DNA of 19,835 bases, from the NCBI GenBank assembly GCA_014534295.1, contig JACVRU010000013.1, positions 1-19,835 on the forward strand, in the 5' to 3' direction. Origin of the DNA: Thermoleophilia bacterium. GTDB lineage: Bacteria > Actinomycetota > Thermoleophilia > Gaiellales > Gaiellaceae. Position 1 is the first letter of the stretch. Each line of letters begins with the position of its first letter. The notes below the pieces were generated by a model. The model was not told the DNA's origin. It saw only the letters and a list, made by a program, of their open reading frames with translations, and ran no database searches. Below are positions 1-7,409 of the stretch, in pieces. Made by a program: the position numbers and the translations under genes.

Positions 1-1191
1 GAAGCCACCGCCGGAAACACCGGCGTCGGGCTGGCGTTGGTGGCCGCGCTCAAGGGGTCTCGCTGCATCTTCGTGATGCCGGACAAGATGAGCCAGGAGA
101 AGATCTCGATGCTGCGCGCGTACGGCGCTGAGGTCGTCATCTGCCCGACGGCCGTCGAGCCCGACTCGCCCGAGTCCTACTACTCCGTCTCCGACCGGCT
201 CGCCGAGGAGATCCCTGGGGGATTCAAGCCCGACCAGTACTCGAACCTGTCCAACCCGCAGGCGCACTACGAGGTGACCGGTCCCGAGCTGTGGGAGCAG
301 ACGGGCGGCGGCGAAGTGGCCGCGATCGTCGTCTCCGTGGGGACGGGCGGGACGATCACCGGGGTCGGCCGCTACTTCAAGGAGCACGGCTCGCGGGCGC
401 TGATCGTCGGCGCCGATCCCGCCGGCTCGGTGTTCACCGCCGACGGACCCGACGGCGTCCACCCGTACCTCGTCGAGGGGATCGGCAAGGACACGTGGCC
501 GACGACGCTCGACCCGGAGCTCGTGGACGAGTGGATCCGCGTCTCGGACCGTGACTCCTTCGTCGTCGCACGGCGCCTCGCGCGGGAGGAGGGGATCCTC
601 GCCGGCGGCTCCTCGGGGACGACGGTCTGGGCGGCGCTCGAGGTCGCGAAGCGCTTCGGGCCCGGCGACCGGATCCTGACCATGCTCCCGGACAGCGGCC
701 GCTCGTACCTGTCGAAGTTCTACGACGACAACTGGATGCTGGAGCACGGCTTCCTCGAGCGGCGCGCGCCGGCGCCGACGGTCGACGAGCTGCTGCGCGC
801 CAAGCGGGCCGAGGACGCCGAGGTGCCGGACCTCGTCACGATCTCGTCCCACCAGAAGGTCGGCGAGGCGATCGACCTGATGCAGCGCTACTCGATCTCG
901 CAGCTCCCGGTCGTGCGCGACGGGGACTACGACTCGCTCGCGGACATCATCGGCTCGCTCCAGGACCGCGACCTCCTAGACCGCGTCTTCAAGAACGCCG
1001 ACGCGCTCCACCAGGACGTCGCGGAGGCGATGCAGCCGCCGCTCGCCGCGGTCGACGTCGACGAGACGCTGGAGGAGGTCTTCTCGACCCTGACCGGGCG
1101 GACGAACGCGGTCGTCGTCGCGCGGTCGGGGCGGCCGGTGGGCGTGCTGACCCGCTCCGACCTGCTCGAGTACCTCGCGCACGCCCGCTGA
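1..1191 (+). CDS. cbs: Cystathionine beta-synthase, 5' end outside the window
   Basis: PLP enzyme that condenses serine (or an activated serine) with homocysteine to cystathionine, the first step of reverse transsulfuration; an O-acetylserine sulfhydrylase-like activity is an alternative. The frame is open from base 1, so the start and the PLP-lysine region are missing. What remains (396 aa) begins in the phosphate-binding loop (TAGNTGVG), followed by the SVGTGGTITGVG and GGSSGTT motifs of the fold-type II PLP domain. Two CBS (Bateman) repeats fill roughly the last 120 residues (VTISSHQKVGEAIDLM to the C-terminal GVLTRSDLLEYL). The Bateman pair separates it from plain CysK and suggests ligand control, possibly by an adenosyl compound as in known CBS enzymes. 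A cystathionine gamma-synthase/lyase gene about 2.7 kb downstream on the same strand supports the pathway call. It ends at a TGA just before a hairpin shared with the convergent methyltransferase gene. Confidence 0.93.
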   Translation, partial: EATAGNTGVGLALVAALKGSRCIFVMPDKMSQEKISMLRAYGAEVVICPTAVEPDSPESYYSVSDRLAEEIPGGFKPDQYSNLSNPQAHYEVTGPELWEQTGGGEVAAIVVSVGTGGTITGVGRYFKEHGSRALIVGADPAGSVFTADGPDGVHPYLVEGIGKDTWPTTLDPELVDEWIRVSDRDSFVVARRLAREEGILAGGSSGTTVWAALEVAKRFGPGDRILTMLPDSGRSYLSKFYDDNWMLEHGFLERRAPAPTVDELLRAKRAEDAEVPDLVTISSHQKVGEAIDLMQRYSISQLPVVRDGDYDSLADIIGSLQDRDLLDRVFKNADALHQDVAEAMQPPLAAVDVDETLEEVFSTLTGRTNAVVVARSGRPVGVLTRSDLLEYLAHAR

Positions 1192-1223
1192 CGAGCGAGT
1201 AACAGAGTGTTACTTGCCGCTCG
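1192..1223. terminator. Stem-loop between convergent cbs and methyltransferase genes
   Basis: AGTAACA (1198-1204) and TGTTACT (1208-1214) form a perfect 7-bp stem with a 3-nt loop. CGAGCG (1192-1197) and CGCTCG (1218-1223) extend it, leaving a 3-nt bulge at 1215-1217. There is no T-run on either side. It starts directly after the cbs stop, and its right arm overlaps the 3' end of the minus-strand methyltransferase. A bidirectional terminator or RNA-end stabiliser is the likely role; the lack of a T tract keeps this tentative. Confidence 0.5.
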
Positions 1224-1851
1224 GCTCGCCGACGTAGCGCCAGCCGATCGCCCGGATCGCGTCCGCCTCGATCAGGCTGCGCTCGAGCGCCTCGGTGGCC
1301 ACGCTGTCGTCGAGGTAGTGGTAGACGAAGGGCTCCCAGGAGAAGAAGCGCTCGCGGAAACGCGCGTCGATCTCCTCGCGCATGGCCTCGTAGCCGTGCA
1401 GGCCGACGTGCTCGTCTCGCCACTCGGCCATCAGCTCGTGCGCACTGGCGGCCGCCTCGGAGCCCTTCGTCGCCGCGAGCGCCCGCTGCTGCCGGTGGAA
1501 CCATTCGGCGGTCGGCTCGTCAAGCCGATCCCAGCCGATCTCCTCGAGCACGAGCGGGCCGCGGGGCCGAAGATGGTCGCGGATCTTGTCCAGCGCCGGC
1601 CCGAGGTCCGTGAGGTGGTGCAGCGTGCGGACGGCGATGATCCCGTGGAAGAGCTCGTCGTCGGAGAGCTCCTCGATCTTCAGCCTCCTGAAGATCCCCT
1701 CCTCCTGGGGCGCTGCGGGGTCGATCGCCACGACGTCGTAGTCGGCGCCGTCGAGCGCCCGGGCGAGCGTCCCCTCCCCGCCCGTCCCGATCTCGAGCAC
1801 CCTCGCGGGGGGCGGCGGCAGCTGGGAGAGTACGAACCGAGTCGTGTCCAC
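1210..1851 (-). CDS. Class I SAM-dependent methyltransferase, substrate unknown
   Basis: Soluble Rossmann-fold methyltransferase of the Methyltransf_11/25 type. With a GTG start at 1851 it has 213 aa. Motif I is VLEIGTGGEG (about residues 18-27), the acidic residue after strand 2 is Asp44 in AIDPA, and the motif IV region reads IIAVRTLHHLTDLGPAL, followed by LRPRGPLVLEE. The C-terminal third, rich in Trp, Phe and Arg, probably forms the substrate cap and shows nothing that identifies the acceptor. Start choice is open: GTG codons at 1851, 1860 and 1917 are all in frame. The later ones are preferred because the glycosylase gene starts on the other strand at 1844, and the conserved-looking part begins with VDTTRFVL. 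The TAA stop at 1210 lies inside the hairpin that follows cbs. The family is confident; small-molecule methylation is only a guess. Confidence 0.8.
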   Translation of the reverse strand: MDTTRFVLSQLPPPPARVLEIGTGGEGTLARALDGADYDVVAIDPAAPQEEGIFRRLKIEELSDDELFHGIIAVRTLHHLTDLGPALDKIRDHLRPRGPLVLEEIGWDRLDEPTAEWFHRQQRALAATKGSEAAASAHELMAEWRDEHVGLHGYEAMREEIDARFRERFFSWEPFVYHYLDDSVATEALERSLIEADAIRAIGWRYVGEPSGK

Positions 1852-2848
1852 TCCCGTCACAGTCTCCCAAGCACGGCGGATCGCCGTGCGCGCCCAGGCC
1901 CTGGACGGCTCCGCCACGTCGGTGCTCGACCTCGCCCGCCGGCTCGGCTTCCTCCAGATCGACCCGATCTCGACCGTCGCCCCGCCGCAGTACCTCGTCC
2001 CCTTCAGCCGCCTCGGCCCCTACGACCGCGCCGAGCTCGACCGGCTGCTCTGGGAGGAGAAGCGGCTGTTCGAGTGGAACGCGTTCATCTATCCGATCGA
2101 GGACCTGCCCCTGATCCGCGCGCGGATGCTGCGCCGCCGTACGGGCAAGTACGCGCACGAGCGCCGGGGCAGCGAGTTCCTGAAGGCGAACGCGCGCTTC
2201 CGCCGCTACGTCCTCCGCGAGCTCGAGCGGGAGGGGCCGCTGCTCTCACGCGAGCTCGCCGACCACTCGACGCCGACGTGGGAGCCCGACAGCCGCTGGT
2301 GGGGGACGCGGAACGTCTCCGTCATGCTGGAGCTACTCCACTCCCGCGGGCAGGTCGCAGTCGTCGGCCGCCGCGACGGGCAACGGCTCTGGGACCTCGC
2401 CGAACGCTGGTATCCCGAGACCGACCGGGTGCCCCTCCGCGACGCCGAGCAGCTGCTGGCCGAGAAGCGTCGCCGCGCGGAAGGAGTCCGGCTCGAGCGC
2501 GGCGAGTTGCGCGCCCACCCGGACCTCGCCGACGGGCCGGTGCCGGAGCGCGTCACGGTCCTATCTCCCTTCGACCGGCTGGTCTACGACCGCGAGCGAG
2601 CGGAGGCGCTCTGGGGATTCCGTTACCGCCTCGAGATGTACGTGCCGAAGGCAAGGCGGGAGTACGGCTACTACGTGCTCCCGGTGCTCCACGGGGAGCA
2701 CGTCGTCGGCCGCGTCGAGCCCGTCGTCGACCGCGCAGGCGGGGAGTTGCGCGTGCTCGGCGCGTGGGGCGACACGTCGCGCCTCGACGAGGCCCTCGAC
2801 GACCTCGCCCGCTGGCTCGGGGTTGTGAGGCGGCCCGAGCGCGTCTAA
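1844..2848 (+). CDS. YcaQ/AlkX-like DNA glycosylase, HTH_42 family
   Basis: A 334-aa member of the winged-helix HTH_42 family. Characterised relatives are E. coli YcaQ (AlkX) and Streptomyces AlkZ, monofunctional glycosylases that excise bulky N-alkyl adducts and unhook DNA interstrand crosslinks. The N-terminal QARRIAVRAQAL segment is typical, and the motif LGFLQIDPIS carries Gln38-x-Asp40, the QxD catalytic signature of the YcaQ-like branch (AlkZ-like enzymes have QxQ). The C-terminal part contains VLSPFDRLVYDR, the RLEMYVPKARREYGYYVLPVLHG block and VGRVEPVVDR, as expected. It starts at a GTG, with GGGAG 14-20 bases upstream as a weak ribosome site. The start nearly coincides with that of the divergent methyltransferase gene, so any promoter must lie inside that gene or the transcript must be close to leaderless. 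A role in alkylation or crosslink repair is inferred from family and motif. Confidence 0.85.
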   Translation: MSTPVTVSQARRIAVRAQALDGSATSVLDLARRLGFLQIDPISTVAPPQYLVPFSRLGPYDRAELDRLLWEEKRLFEWNAFIYPIEDLPLIRARMLRRRTGKYAHERRGSEFLKANARFRRYVLRELEREGPLLSRELADHSTPTWEPDSRWWGTRNVSVMLELLHSRGQVAVVGRRDGQRLWDLAERWYPETDRVPLRDAEQLLAEKRRRAEGVRLERGELRAHPDLADGPVPERVTVLSPFDRLVYDRERAEALWGFRYRLEMYVPKARREYGYYVLPVLHGEHVVGRVEPVVDRAGGELRVLGAWGDTSRLDEALDDLARWLGVVRRPERV

Positions 2849-2878
2849 GCTCGCGCGGTCCGCTCCGAGGAGGTTCCG

Positions 2879-3883
2879 ATGCGCATCGAATCTTCCGTCG
2901 TCTCGATCTCGTGGATCCCGTCCGACGCCGTCAAGGGGATGCCGAAGCTGCCGTTCGAGCTCGGGGTGGCCCATTACGACGACCCGCCCCCCGAGCAACT
3001 GAGGCCGCTGGACCTCGACCGGCTGACGGCCGAGGACGCCTTCCGTGAGTCGAACGAGCTGCGGGCGTGGATCGAGGTCGAGGACGGGAGGATCGTCGAC
3101 GCGGGCTACGCGGGCGGCGGCCGCATCGGCGTCACGCGCGTGAAGCTCGGCCCCAGGGAGCTGACGATCCCCGCGGTGGCGCTCCCCACCCTCCAGGCGG
3201 AGCCCGAGCTTCGCGACGGCGAGGCGCGCTTCGTTCAGTCCGCCGGCGGGCGAACCGGGGCACCCGCGCCGCGCCGGGTGCGGGGGAAGCCGTACTTCCA
3301 GCTCGCCTCCTCGATCGCCTGGACGACGCTGGCGCTGGCGATCCGCGCCGACGGATCCTCGGAGTGGGAGCTCGTCGGCGCGAGCGCGTTCCCGCGCCAC
3401 TGGATCTACGACGACGAGGGGAACCTCGTCGCCAAGAGCGGCGTGATCGATTTCGAGACCTGGTACCGCGAGTCGTACGAGCGGAACACGCCGTGGGGCG
3501 ACGAGGAGTCGGAGGCGGTGCTGGCCGAAGTCGAGTCGTCGCTCGAGCGGGAGCTCTCCCGCCAGATCATGGGCGCGAAGCCGCGGCCCCGCAAGGTCGA
3601 GGCCGGCGAGACCCTGATCGAGCAGGGGACGCGCGACACGGGCATCTACCTCGTGCTCGACGGCATGTTCGACGTCAGCGTCGACGGCGAGGTCGTGGGC
3701 GAGGTCGGCCCGGGCTCGCTCGTCGGCGAACGCGCCGGGATCGAGCTCGGGACGCGCACGGCGACGGTGACGGCCGCGACCCGAGCCCGGGTCGTGGAGG
3801 TGGACGCCGACGAGCTCGATCCCGCGGATCTGTACGAGGTCTCGGCCGGGCACCGGCGCGAGCCAGGCGGCTCGGCCTCGTAG
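2879..3883 (+). CDS. Protein with C-terminal cyclic-nucleotide-binding domain
   Basis: 334 aa, ATG start behind a good Shine-Dalgarno (GAGGAGG, 5-6 bases upstream). Residues 1 to about 225 form a domain I do not recognise, with FQLASSIAWTTLALAI and HWIYDDEGNLVAKSGVIDF as its most distinctive stretches. A short acidic helix follows. Residues from about 235 look like a CAP/cNMP-binding beta-roll: GETLIEQGTRDTGIYLVLDG, then a phosphate-binding-cassette-like segment with Gly283-Glu284 and Arg293 in GTRTATV, which matches the GE...PRxA pattern with Gly-Thr in place of Pro. There is no DNA-binding HTH and no membrane segment, so it is not a CRP-type regulator; it may be a cNMP-responsive or purely structural adaptor. 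It lies 30 bases after the glycosylase gene and 19 before the gamma-synthase gene, so the three may share a transcript. Confidence 0.75.
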   Translation: MRIESSVVSISWIPSDAVKGMPKLPFELGVAHYDDPPPEQLRPLDLDRLTAEDAFRESNELRAWIEVEDGRIVDAGYAGGGRIGVTRVKLGPRELTIPAVALPTLQAEPELRDGEARFVQSAGGRTGAPAPRRVRGKPYFQLASSIAWTTLALAIRADGSSEWELVGASAFPRHWIYDDEGNLVAKSGVIDFETWYRESYERNTPWGDEESEAVLAEVESSLERELSRQIMGAKPRPRKVEAGETLIEQGTRDTGIYLVLDGMFDVSVDGEVVGEVGPGSLVGERAGIELGTRTATVTAATRARVVEVDADELDPADLYEVSAGHRREPGGSAS

Positions 3884-3902
3884 CGCCCAGTACCATCGGG
3901 GC

Positions 3903-5042
3903 GTGGACTTCGAGACGCGGGCGATCCACGAAGGGCAGGAGCCGGACCCGGCAACCGGCTCGGTGACGGTCCCGATCTACCAGACCTCCACCTACGTCCA
4001 GGAGGAGGTCGGGAAGCACAAGGGCTACGACTACTCGCGCGTCGCCAACCCGACCCGCACTGCCCTCCAGGCGTGCCTCGCCTCCCTCGAGGGCGCGGAG
4101 CACGGGGTCGCCTTCTCCTCCGGGCTCGGCGCGACGACCACGCTGATGCACCTGCTCAACCCGGGCCAGCGAGTCGTGGCCGTGAACGACGTCTACGGCG
4201 GCGTCTACCGGATGTTCAAGCAGGTGTACGAGCCCAAGGGCTACCGGTTCGAGTGGCGCTCGGCCGCCGAGTTCGCCGCCCACGTCCCCGGCGACACGGC
4301 GCTCGTGTGGGTCGAGACGCCGACGAATCCCCTGCTCAACATCGTCGACATCCGAGCCGCCGCCGAGGCGGCCCACGCCGCGGGCGCGATCCTCGTCGTC
4401 GACAACACGTTCGCGACGCCCTTCCTCCAGCGGCCGCTCGAGCTCGGCGCCGACGTCGTCGTCCACTCGACGACGAAGTACCTCGGCGGTCACTCCGACG
4501 TCGTCGGCGGCTTCGTGGCCACGAACGACCCGACGATCGCGGAGCGACTGCTGTTCCTCCAGAAGTCGCTCGGCGCCGTGCCCGGGCCGTTCGACGCGTG
4601 GCTCGTCCTCCGCGGGCTGAAGACGCTCGCCGTGCGGATGGAGCGGCACTGCGAGAACGCGCGCCGCGTGGCGGCCTTCCTCGACGAGCACCCCGCCGTC
4701 GAGCGGGTGCTGTACCCGGGGCTCGAGAGCCATCCCGACCACGAGCTCGCCCGGTCGCAGATGAGCGACTTCGGCGGGATGGTCTCCTTCCTCGCCCAAT
4801 CGGAGGAGGACGCCCTCTCGATCTGCAGGCTCACGAAGCTGTTCGCCCTGGCCGAGAGCCTCGGCGGGGTCGAGAGCCTGATCGAGCTGCCGGCCCGCAT
4901 GACGCACGCTTCGACGGCGGACGCGCCGTTCGCCGCCCCGCGAGAGCTGATCCGGCTCTCGGTCGGGATCGAGTCGGCCGACGACCTCGTCGCCGACCTC
5001 GAGGCCGCGCTCGTCCAGGCACCCGCGTCCTCGCGTAGCTGA
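3903..5042 (+). CDS. Cystathionine gamma-synthase/gamma-lyase (PLP)
   Basis: A 379-aa fold-type I PLP enzyme of the Cys/Met metabolism family, normal in length. Lys192 in STTKYLGGHSDVVGG is the Schiff-base lysine, Asp167 in VVDNTFATP contacts the pyridine nitrogen, Tyr98 (NDVYGG) stacks on the cofactor, and YSR (44-46) is the phosphate-binding pair donated by the neighbouring subunit. Arg351 in RLSVGIE binds the substrate carboxylate. Sequence alone does not separate gamma-synthase (forward) from gamma-lyase (reverse). The nearby cbs gene, which makes cystathionine from homocysteine, favours a gamma-lyase role producing cysteine, 2-oxobutyrate and ammonia. The start is GTG, 19 bases after the upstream stop, with a modest GGGG site. 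A small hairpin follows the stop before the kinase gene. Confidence 0.92.
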   Translation: MDFETRAIHEGQEPDPATGSVTVPIYQTSTYVQEEVGKHKGYDYSRVANPTRTALQACLASLEGAEHGVAFSSGLGATTTLMHLLNPGQRVVAVNDVYGGVYRMFKQVYEPKGYRFEWRSAAEFAAHVPGDTALVWVETPTNPLLNIVDIRAAAEAAHAAGAILVVDNTFATPFLQRPLELGADVVVHSTTKYLGGHSDVVGGFVATNDPTIAERLLFLQKSLGAVPGPFDAWLVLRGLKTLAVRMERHCENARRVAAFLDEHPAVERVLYPGLESHPDHELARSQMSDFGGMVSFLAQSEEDALSICRLTKLFALAESLGGVESLIELPARMTHASTADAPFAAPRELIRLSVGIESADDLVADLEAALVQAPASSRS

Positions 5043-5054
5043 CCCCCCTTGTGC

Positions 5055-5072
5055 TGCGCCGCATTCGGCGCA
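5055..5072 (+). other. Perfect 7-bp stem-loop between gamma-synthase/lyase and kinase genes
   Basis: TGCGCCG (5055-5061) pairs perfectly with CGGCGCA (5066-5072) over a 4-nt loop. It lies 13 bases after the upstream stop and 13 before the kinase ATG. No T-run follows, so it may be a weak terminator, or a structure affecting translation of the kinase, whose ribosome site is poor (AGGGG directly against the ATG). Confidence 0.45.
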
Positions 5073-5084
5073 ATCGTTCAGGGG

Positions 5085-7409
5085 ATGGAACTCGGAACCG
5101 AACCGGGCCTCGGCGCGGAGTTCGCCGGCTACCGCATCGAGCGGCTGATCGGCCGCAGCGCGATGAGCGCCGTCTACCTCGCGGAGGACGAGCGGCTCGG
5201 CCGCAAGGTCGCGCTCAAGCTCCTCACGCCGGAGCTGGCGGCCGACGCCCAGTTCCGCGAGCGCTTCCTCCGGGAGTCCCGGATCGCGGCCTCGCTGGCG
5301 CACTCCCACGTCGTCCCCGTCTACGAGGCGGGCGAGGCAGACGGGCAGCTCTACATCGCGATGCGCTACGTGGAGGGGCCGACGCTGACCGAGCTGCTCC
5401 GGCATGGGCCGCTGACGCTCGAGCGGGCGGTCGACGTCGTCTCGCAGCTCGCCAGGGCGCTCGACCACTCGCACGCACGAGGACTCGTCCACCGGGACGT
5501 CAAGCCGGGCAACGTCCTCGTCGCCGAGGCGGAGAGCGACGCCGTCTACCTGGCGGACTTCGGCATCGCGCGGCCCGTGTCGGCCGAGACCTCGCCCACC
5601 CACGCCGGCGGGCCGATCGGCACGGCCGACTACATGGCGCCGGAGCAGATCAGCGGCGGCCCGGTCGACGGCCGGACCGACGTGTACGCCCTCGGCTGCG
5701 TGCTCTTCGAGTGCGTCACCGGGAGGCCGCCGTTCCGCAACGACTCGCTCATGGCCCTGCTCTGGGCGCACGTCAACGAGGACCCTCCGCGCGCGAGCTC
5801 GCTCGCGCCGGCCGTGCCGCCCGCGCTCGATCCCGTGCTCGCCGGTGCCCTGGCGAAGTCGCCCGACGACCGCTATCCGACCTGCGGCGCATTCGTCGCG
5901 GATGCAGCGGCTGTCCTCTCGGGCGACGTGCCGGTGCGCTTCCGGCGGTGGCAGGCGAGACGCACGGGCGCGGCGCTCGCCTTCGCAGCGGCGGCGGTCG
6001 TCGCTGCCGCCGTCGCCGGGCTCCTGGCCACACGCGGCGGAGAGGCGGCGGGCGGGCCGACCGCGACGCCGACGGGGGACTCGCTGCAGGGGGTCGACCC
6101 CGCCACGAACGGGCTCGTGGCGTCCGTGCCCCTCGCCGGCCCGGTCGGCGGCCTCGCGGCCACGCGCGGTGCCGTCTGGGCGATCGCGCCCGAGCTGCGG
6201 AGCTTCCTCCGGATCGACGCCGTCGCCGGGCGCGCGCTCGGAGCGGGCTCGACGCTGGGAGACCCGGCCTCGATCGCGGCGGGCCTCGGCTCCCTCTGGA
6301 TCACGAACCGGAGCGGGCCGAACGCGCGCTCGGGGACCCTGCTCAGGATCGACCCGGCCGCCCCCGAGCGGGGTCACGCGCTCTCGGTTCCCCTCGAGCC
6401 CACGGTGCCGCTCGAGGACTCGCTCGGAGAGGTCGCCGTCTCGGAGCATCCCGAGTCGCGGGGAGTCTGGGCCGCCAGCCCGGCTGGGCTCGTCGTCACG
6501 CGCCTGGGCCCGCTCGGCGGCATCGCGGAGACGGTCCAGGCCGGCGACGCGCCGGTCCGGCTGCTCGCCGTGGCGCCGGGCGCCATCTGGCTCGTCCGGC
6601 CGGGGAGCCTGGCACGCCTCGATCCGGTCCGGAAGCGACTGACGAAGACGGTTCGCCTCCCGTTCGAGCCGAGAGGGATCGCGGCCGACGCGAGCGCCGT
6701 CTGGCTCGCCAACGGCACCGGGAACACCGTCTGGCACCTCGACGCGGCGACCGGCCGCGTCCTGAGGCGAATCCGCGTCGGGCGAGAGCCCAGCGGACTG
6801 ACGCTCGCCTTCGGCTCGGTGTGGGCCACGAACCGGCTCGACGGCACGGTCACCCGGCTCGAGCCCACGACGGGTCGCGAGCTCGCGACTGTCCGGGTGG
6901 GCGGACGACCGGAGGCGATCGTCACGGGCGGCGGCCGGATCTGGCTCGCGACGCACGCGCTCCCGGAGCGGGAGCTGACCGAGGCCGAGTACGCCGCGGA
7001 GGTTCGACGCCTGCACGTCCGGACGTACGCGCTTGCCAGGGACGTCATGCGGCCACTGCGGGAGGTCAACCTGCGGTTCCGACACACGGCGGAGTGGCGG
7101 GCAGCCGTCGCGGGGCTCGATCCCGCCTTCGTCGGGAAGCTGCGGATCCTCAACGCCCGGCTCGCGGCCGAGGTCGGCGAGCTGCGGGCTCCGGAGCGGC
7201 TGGTCGACGATTGGGCACGCTACGTCGAGGGCCTCCGTCGAATGGGGAACCTCTACGGGGACCTCGGGACGGCTCTCTCGGCCGCGAACGAGGCCGCCGT
7301 GCGGTCCGCCTTCACGGCCATCGACAGCGAGTGGGTTCGCATCCGCTCTCGGATGTCCGACGTCCTCCACTCGGCGACGCTCACCTTCCCGTTCACGTAC
7401 GCCGGCTAG
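5085..7409 (+). CDS. Receptor-type Ser/Thr protein kinase with outer beta-propeller
   Basis: 774 aa from the ATG at 5085, chosen because Hanks-type kinases of this layout begin just before the FAGYRIERLIG strand; a TTG at 5049 would add 12 unrelated residues. Kinase domain about 15-280: Lys45 (VALK), His136-Arg137-Asp138 (HRDVKPGN), Asp158-Phe159-Gly160 and APEQ at 185-188, so it looks catalytically complete. The glycine loop reads IGRSAMSAVY: Gly23 is kept, but the two further glycines of GxGxxG are Ser25 and Ser28. One membrane helix spans about 294-316. Outside follow propeller-like repeats with recurring (S/A)VW and LxRLDP-type strands (about 335-640), then a helical C-terminal domain of about 130 residues. 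There are no PASTA repeats. It probably senses an extracellular signal and phosphorylates cytoplasmic targets. Its 3' end overlaps the convergent SARP gene by 17 bases. Confidence 0.9.
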   Translation: MELGTEPGLGAEFAGYRIERLIGRSAMSAVYLAEDERLGRKVALKLLTPELAADAQFRERFLRESRIAASLAHSHVVPVYEAGEADGQLYIAMRYVEGPTLTELLRHGPLTLERAVDVVSQLARALDHSHARGLVHRDVKPGNVLVAEAESDAVYLADFGIARPVSAETSPTHAGGPIGTADYMAPEQISGGPVDGRTDVYALGCVLFECVTGRPPFRNDSLMALLWAHVNEDPPRASSLAPAVPPALDPVLAGALAKSPDDRYPTCGAFVADAAAVLSGDVPVRFRRWQARRTGAALAFAAAAVVAAAVAGLLATRGGEAAGGPTATPTGDSLQGVDPATNGLVASVPLAGPVGGLAATRGAVWAIAPELRSFLRIDAVAGRALGAGSTLGDPASIAAGLGSLWITNRSGPNARSGTLLRIDPAAPERGHALSVPLEPTVPLEDSLGEVAVSEHPESRGVWAASPAGLVVTRLGPLGGIAETVQAGDAPVRLLAVAPGAIWLVRPGSLARLDPVRKRLTKTVRLPFEPRGIAADASAVWLANGTGNTVWHLDAATGRVLRRIRVGREPSGLTLAFGSVWATNRLDGTVTRLEPTTGRELATVRVGGRPEAIVTGGGRIWLATHALPERELTEAEYAAEVRRLHVRTYALARDVMRPLREVNLRFRHTAEWRAAVAGLDPAFVGKLRILNARLAAEVGELRAPERLVDDWARYVEGLRRMGNLYGDLGTALSAANEAAVRSAFTAIDSEWVRIRSRMSDVLHSATLTFPFTYAG

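Noticed and set aside
1207..3048. Long plus-strand open frame across the methyltransferase and glycosylase genes
   Set aside because: The translation has no recognisable motif and conflicts with two well-supported genes.
5049..5084. TTG start 12 codons before the kinase ATG
   Set aside because: The extra residues are unlike kinase N-termini and the region holds a hairpin, so 5085 was chosen.
3675..7370. Very long open frame on the minus strand (about 1230 codons)
   Set aside because: It lies opposite the cNMP-domain, gamma-synthase/lyase and kinase genes; its translation is Arg/Glu/Gly-rich with no motif. It is a GC-bias shadow.
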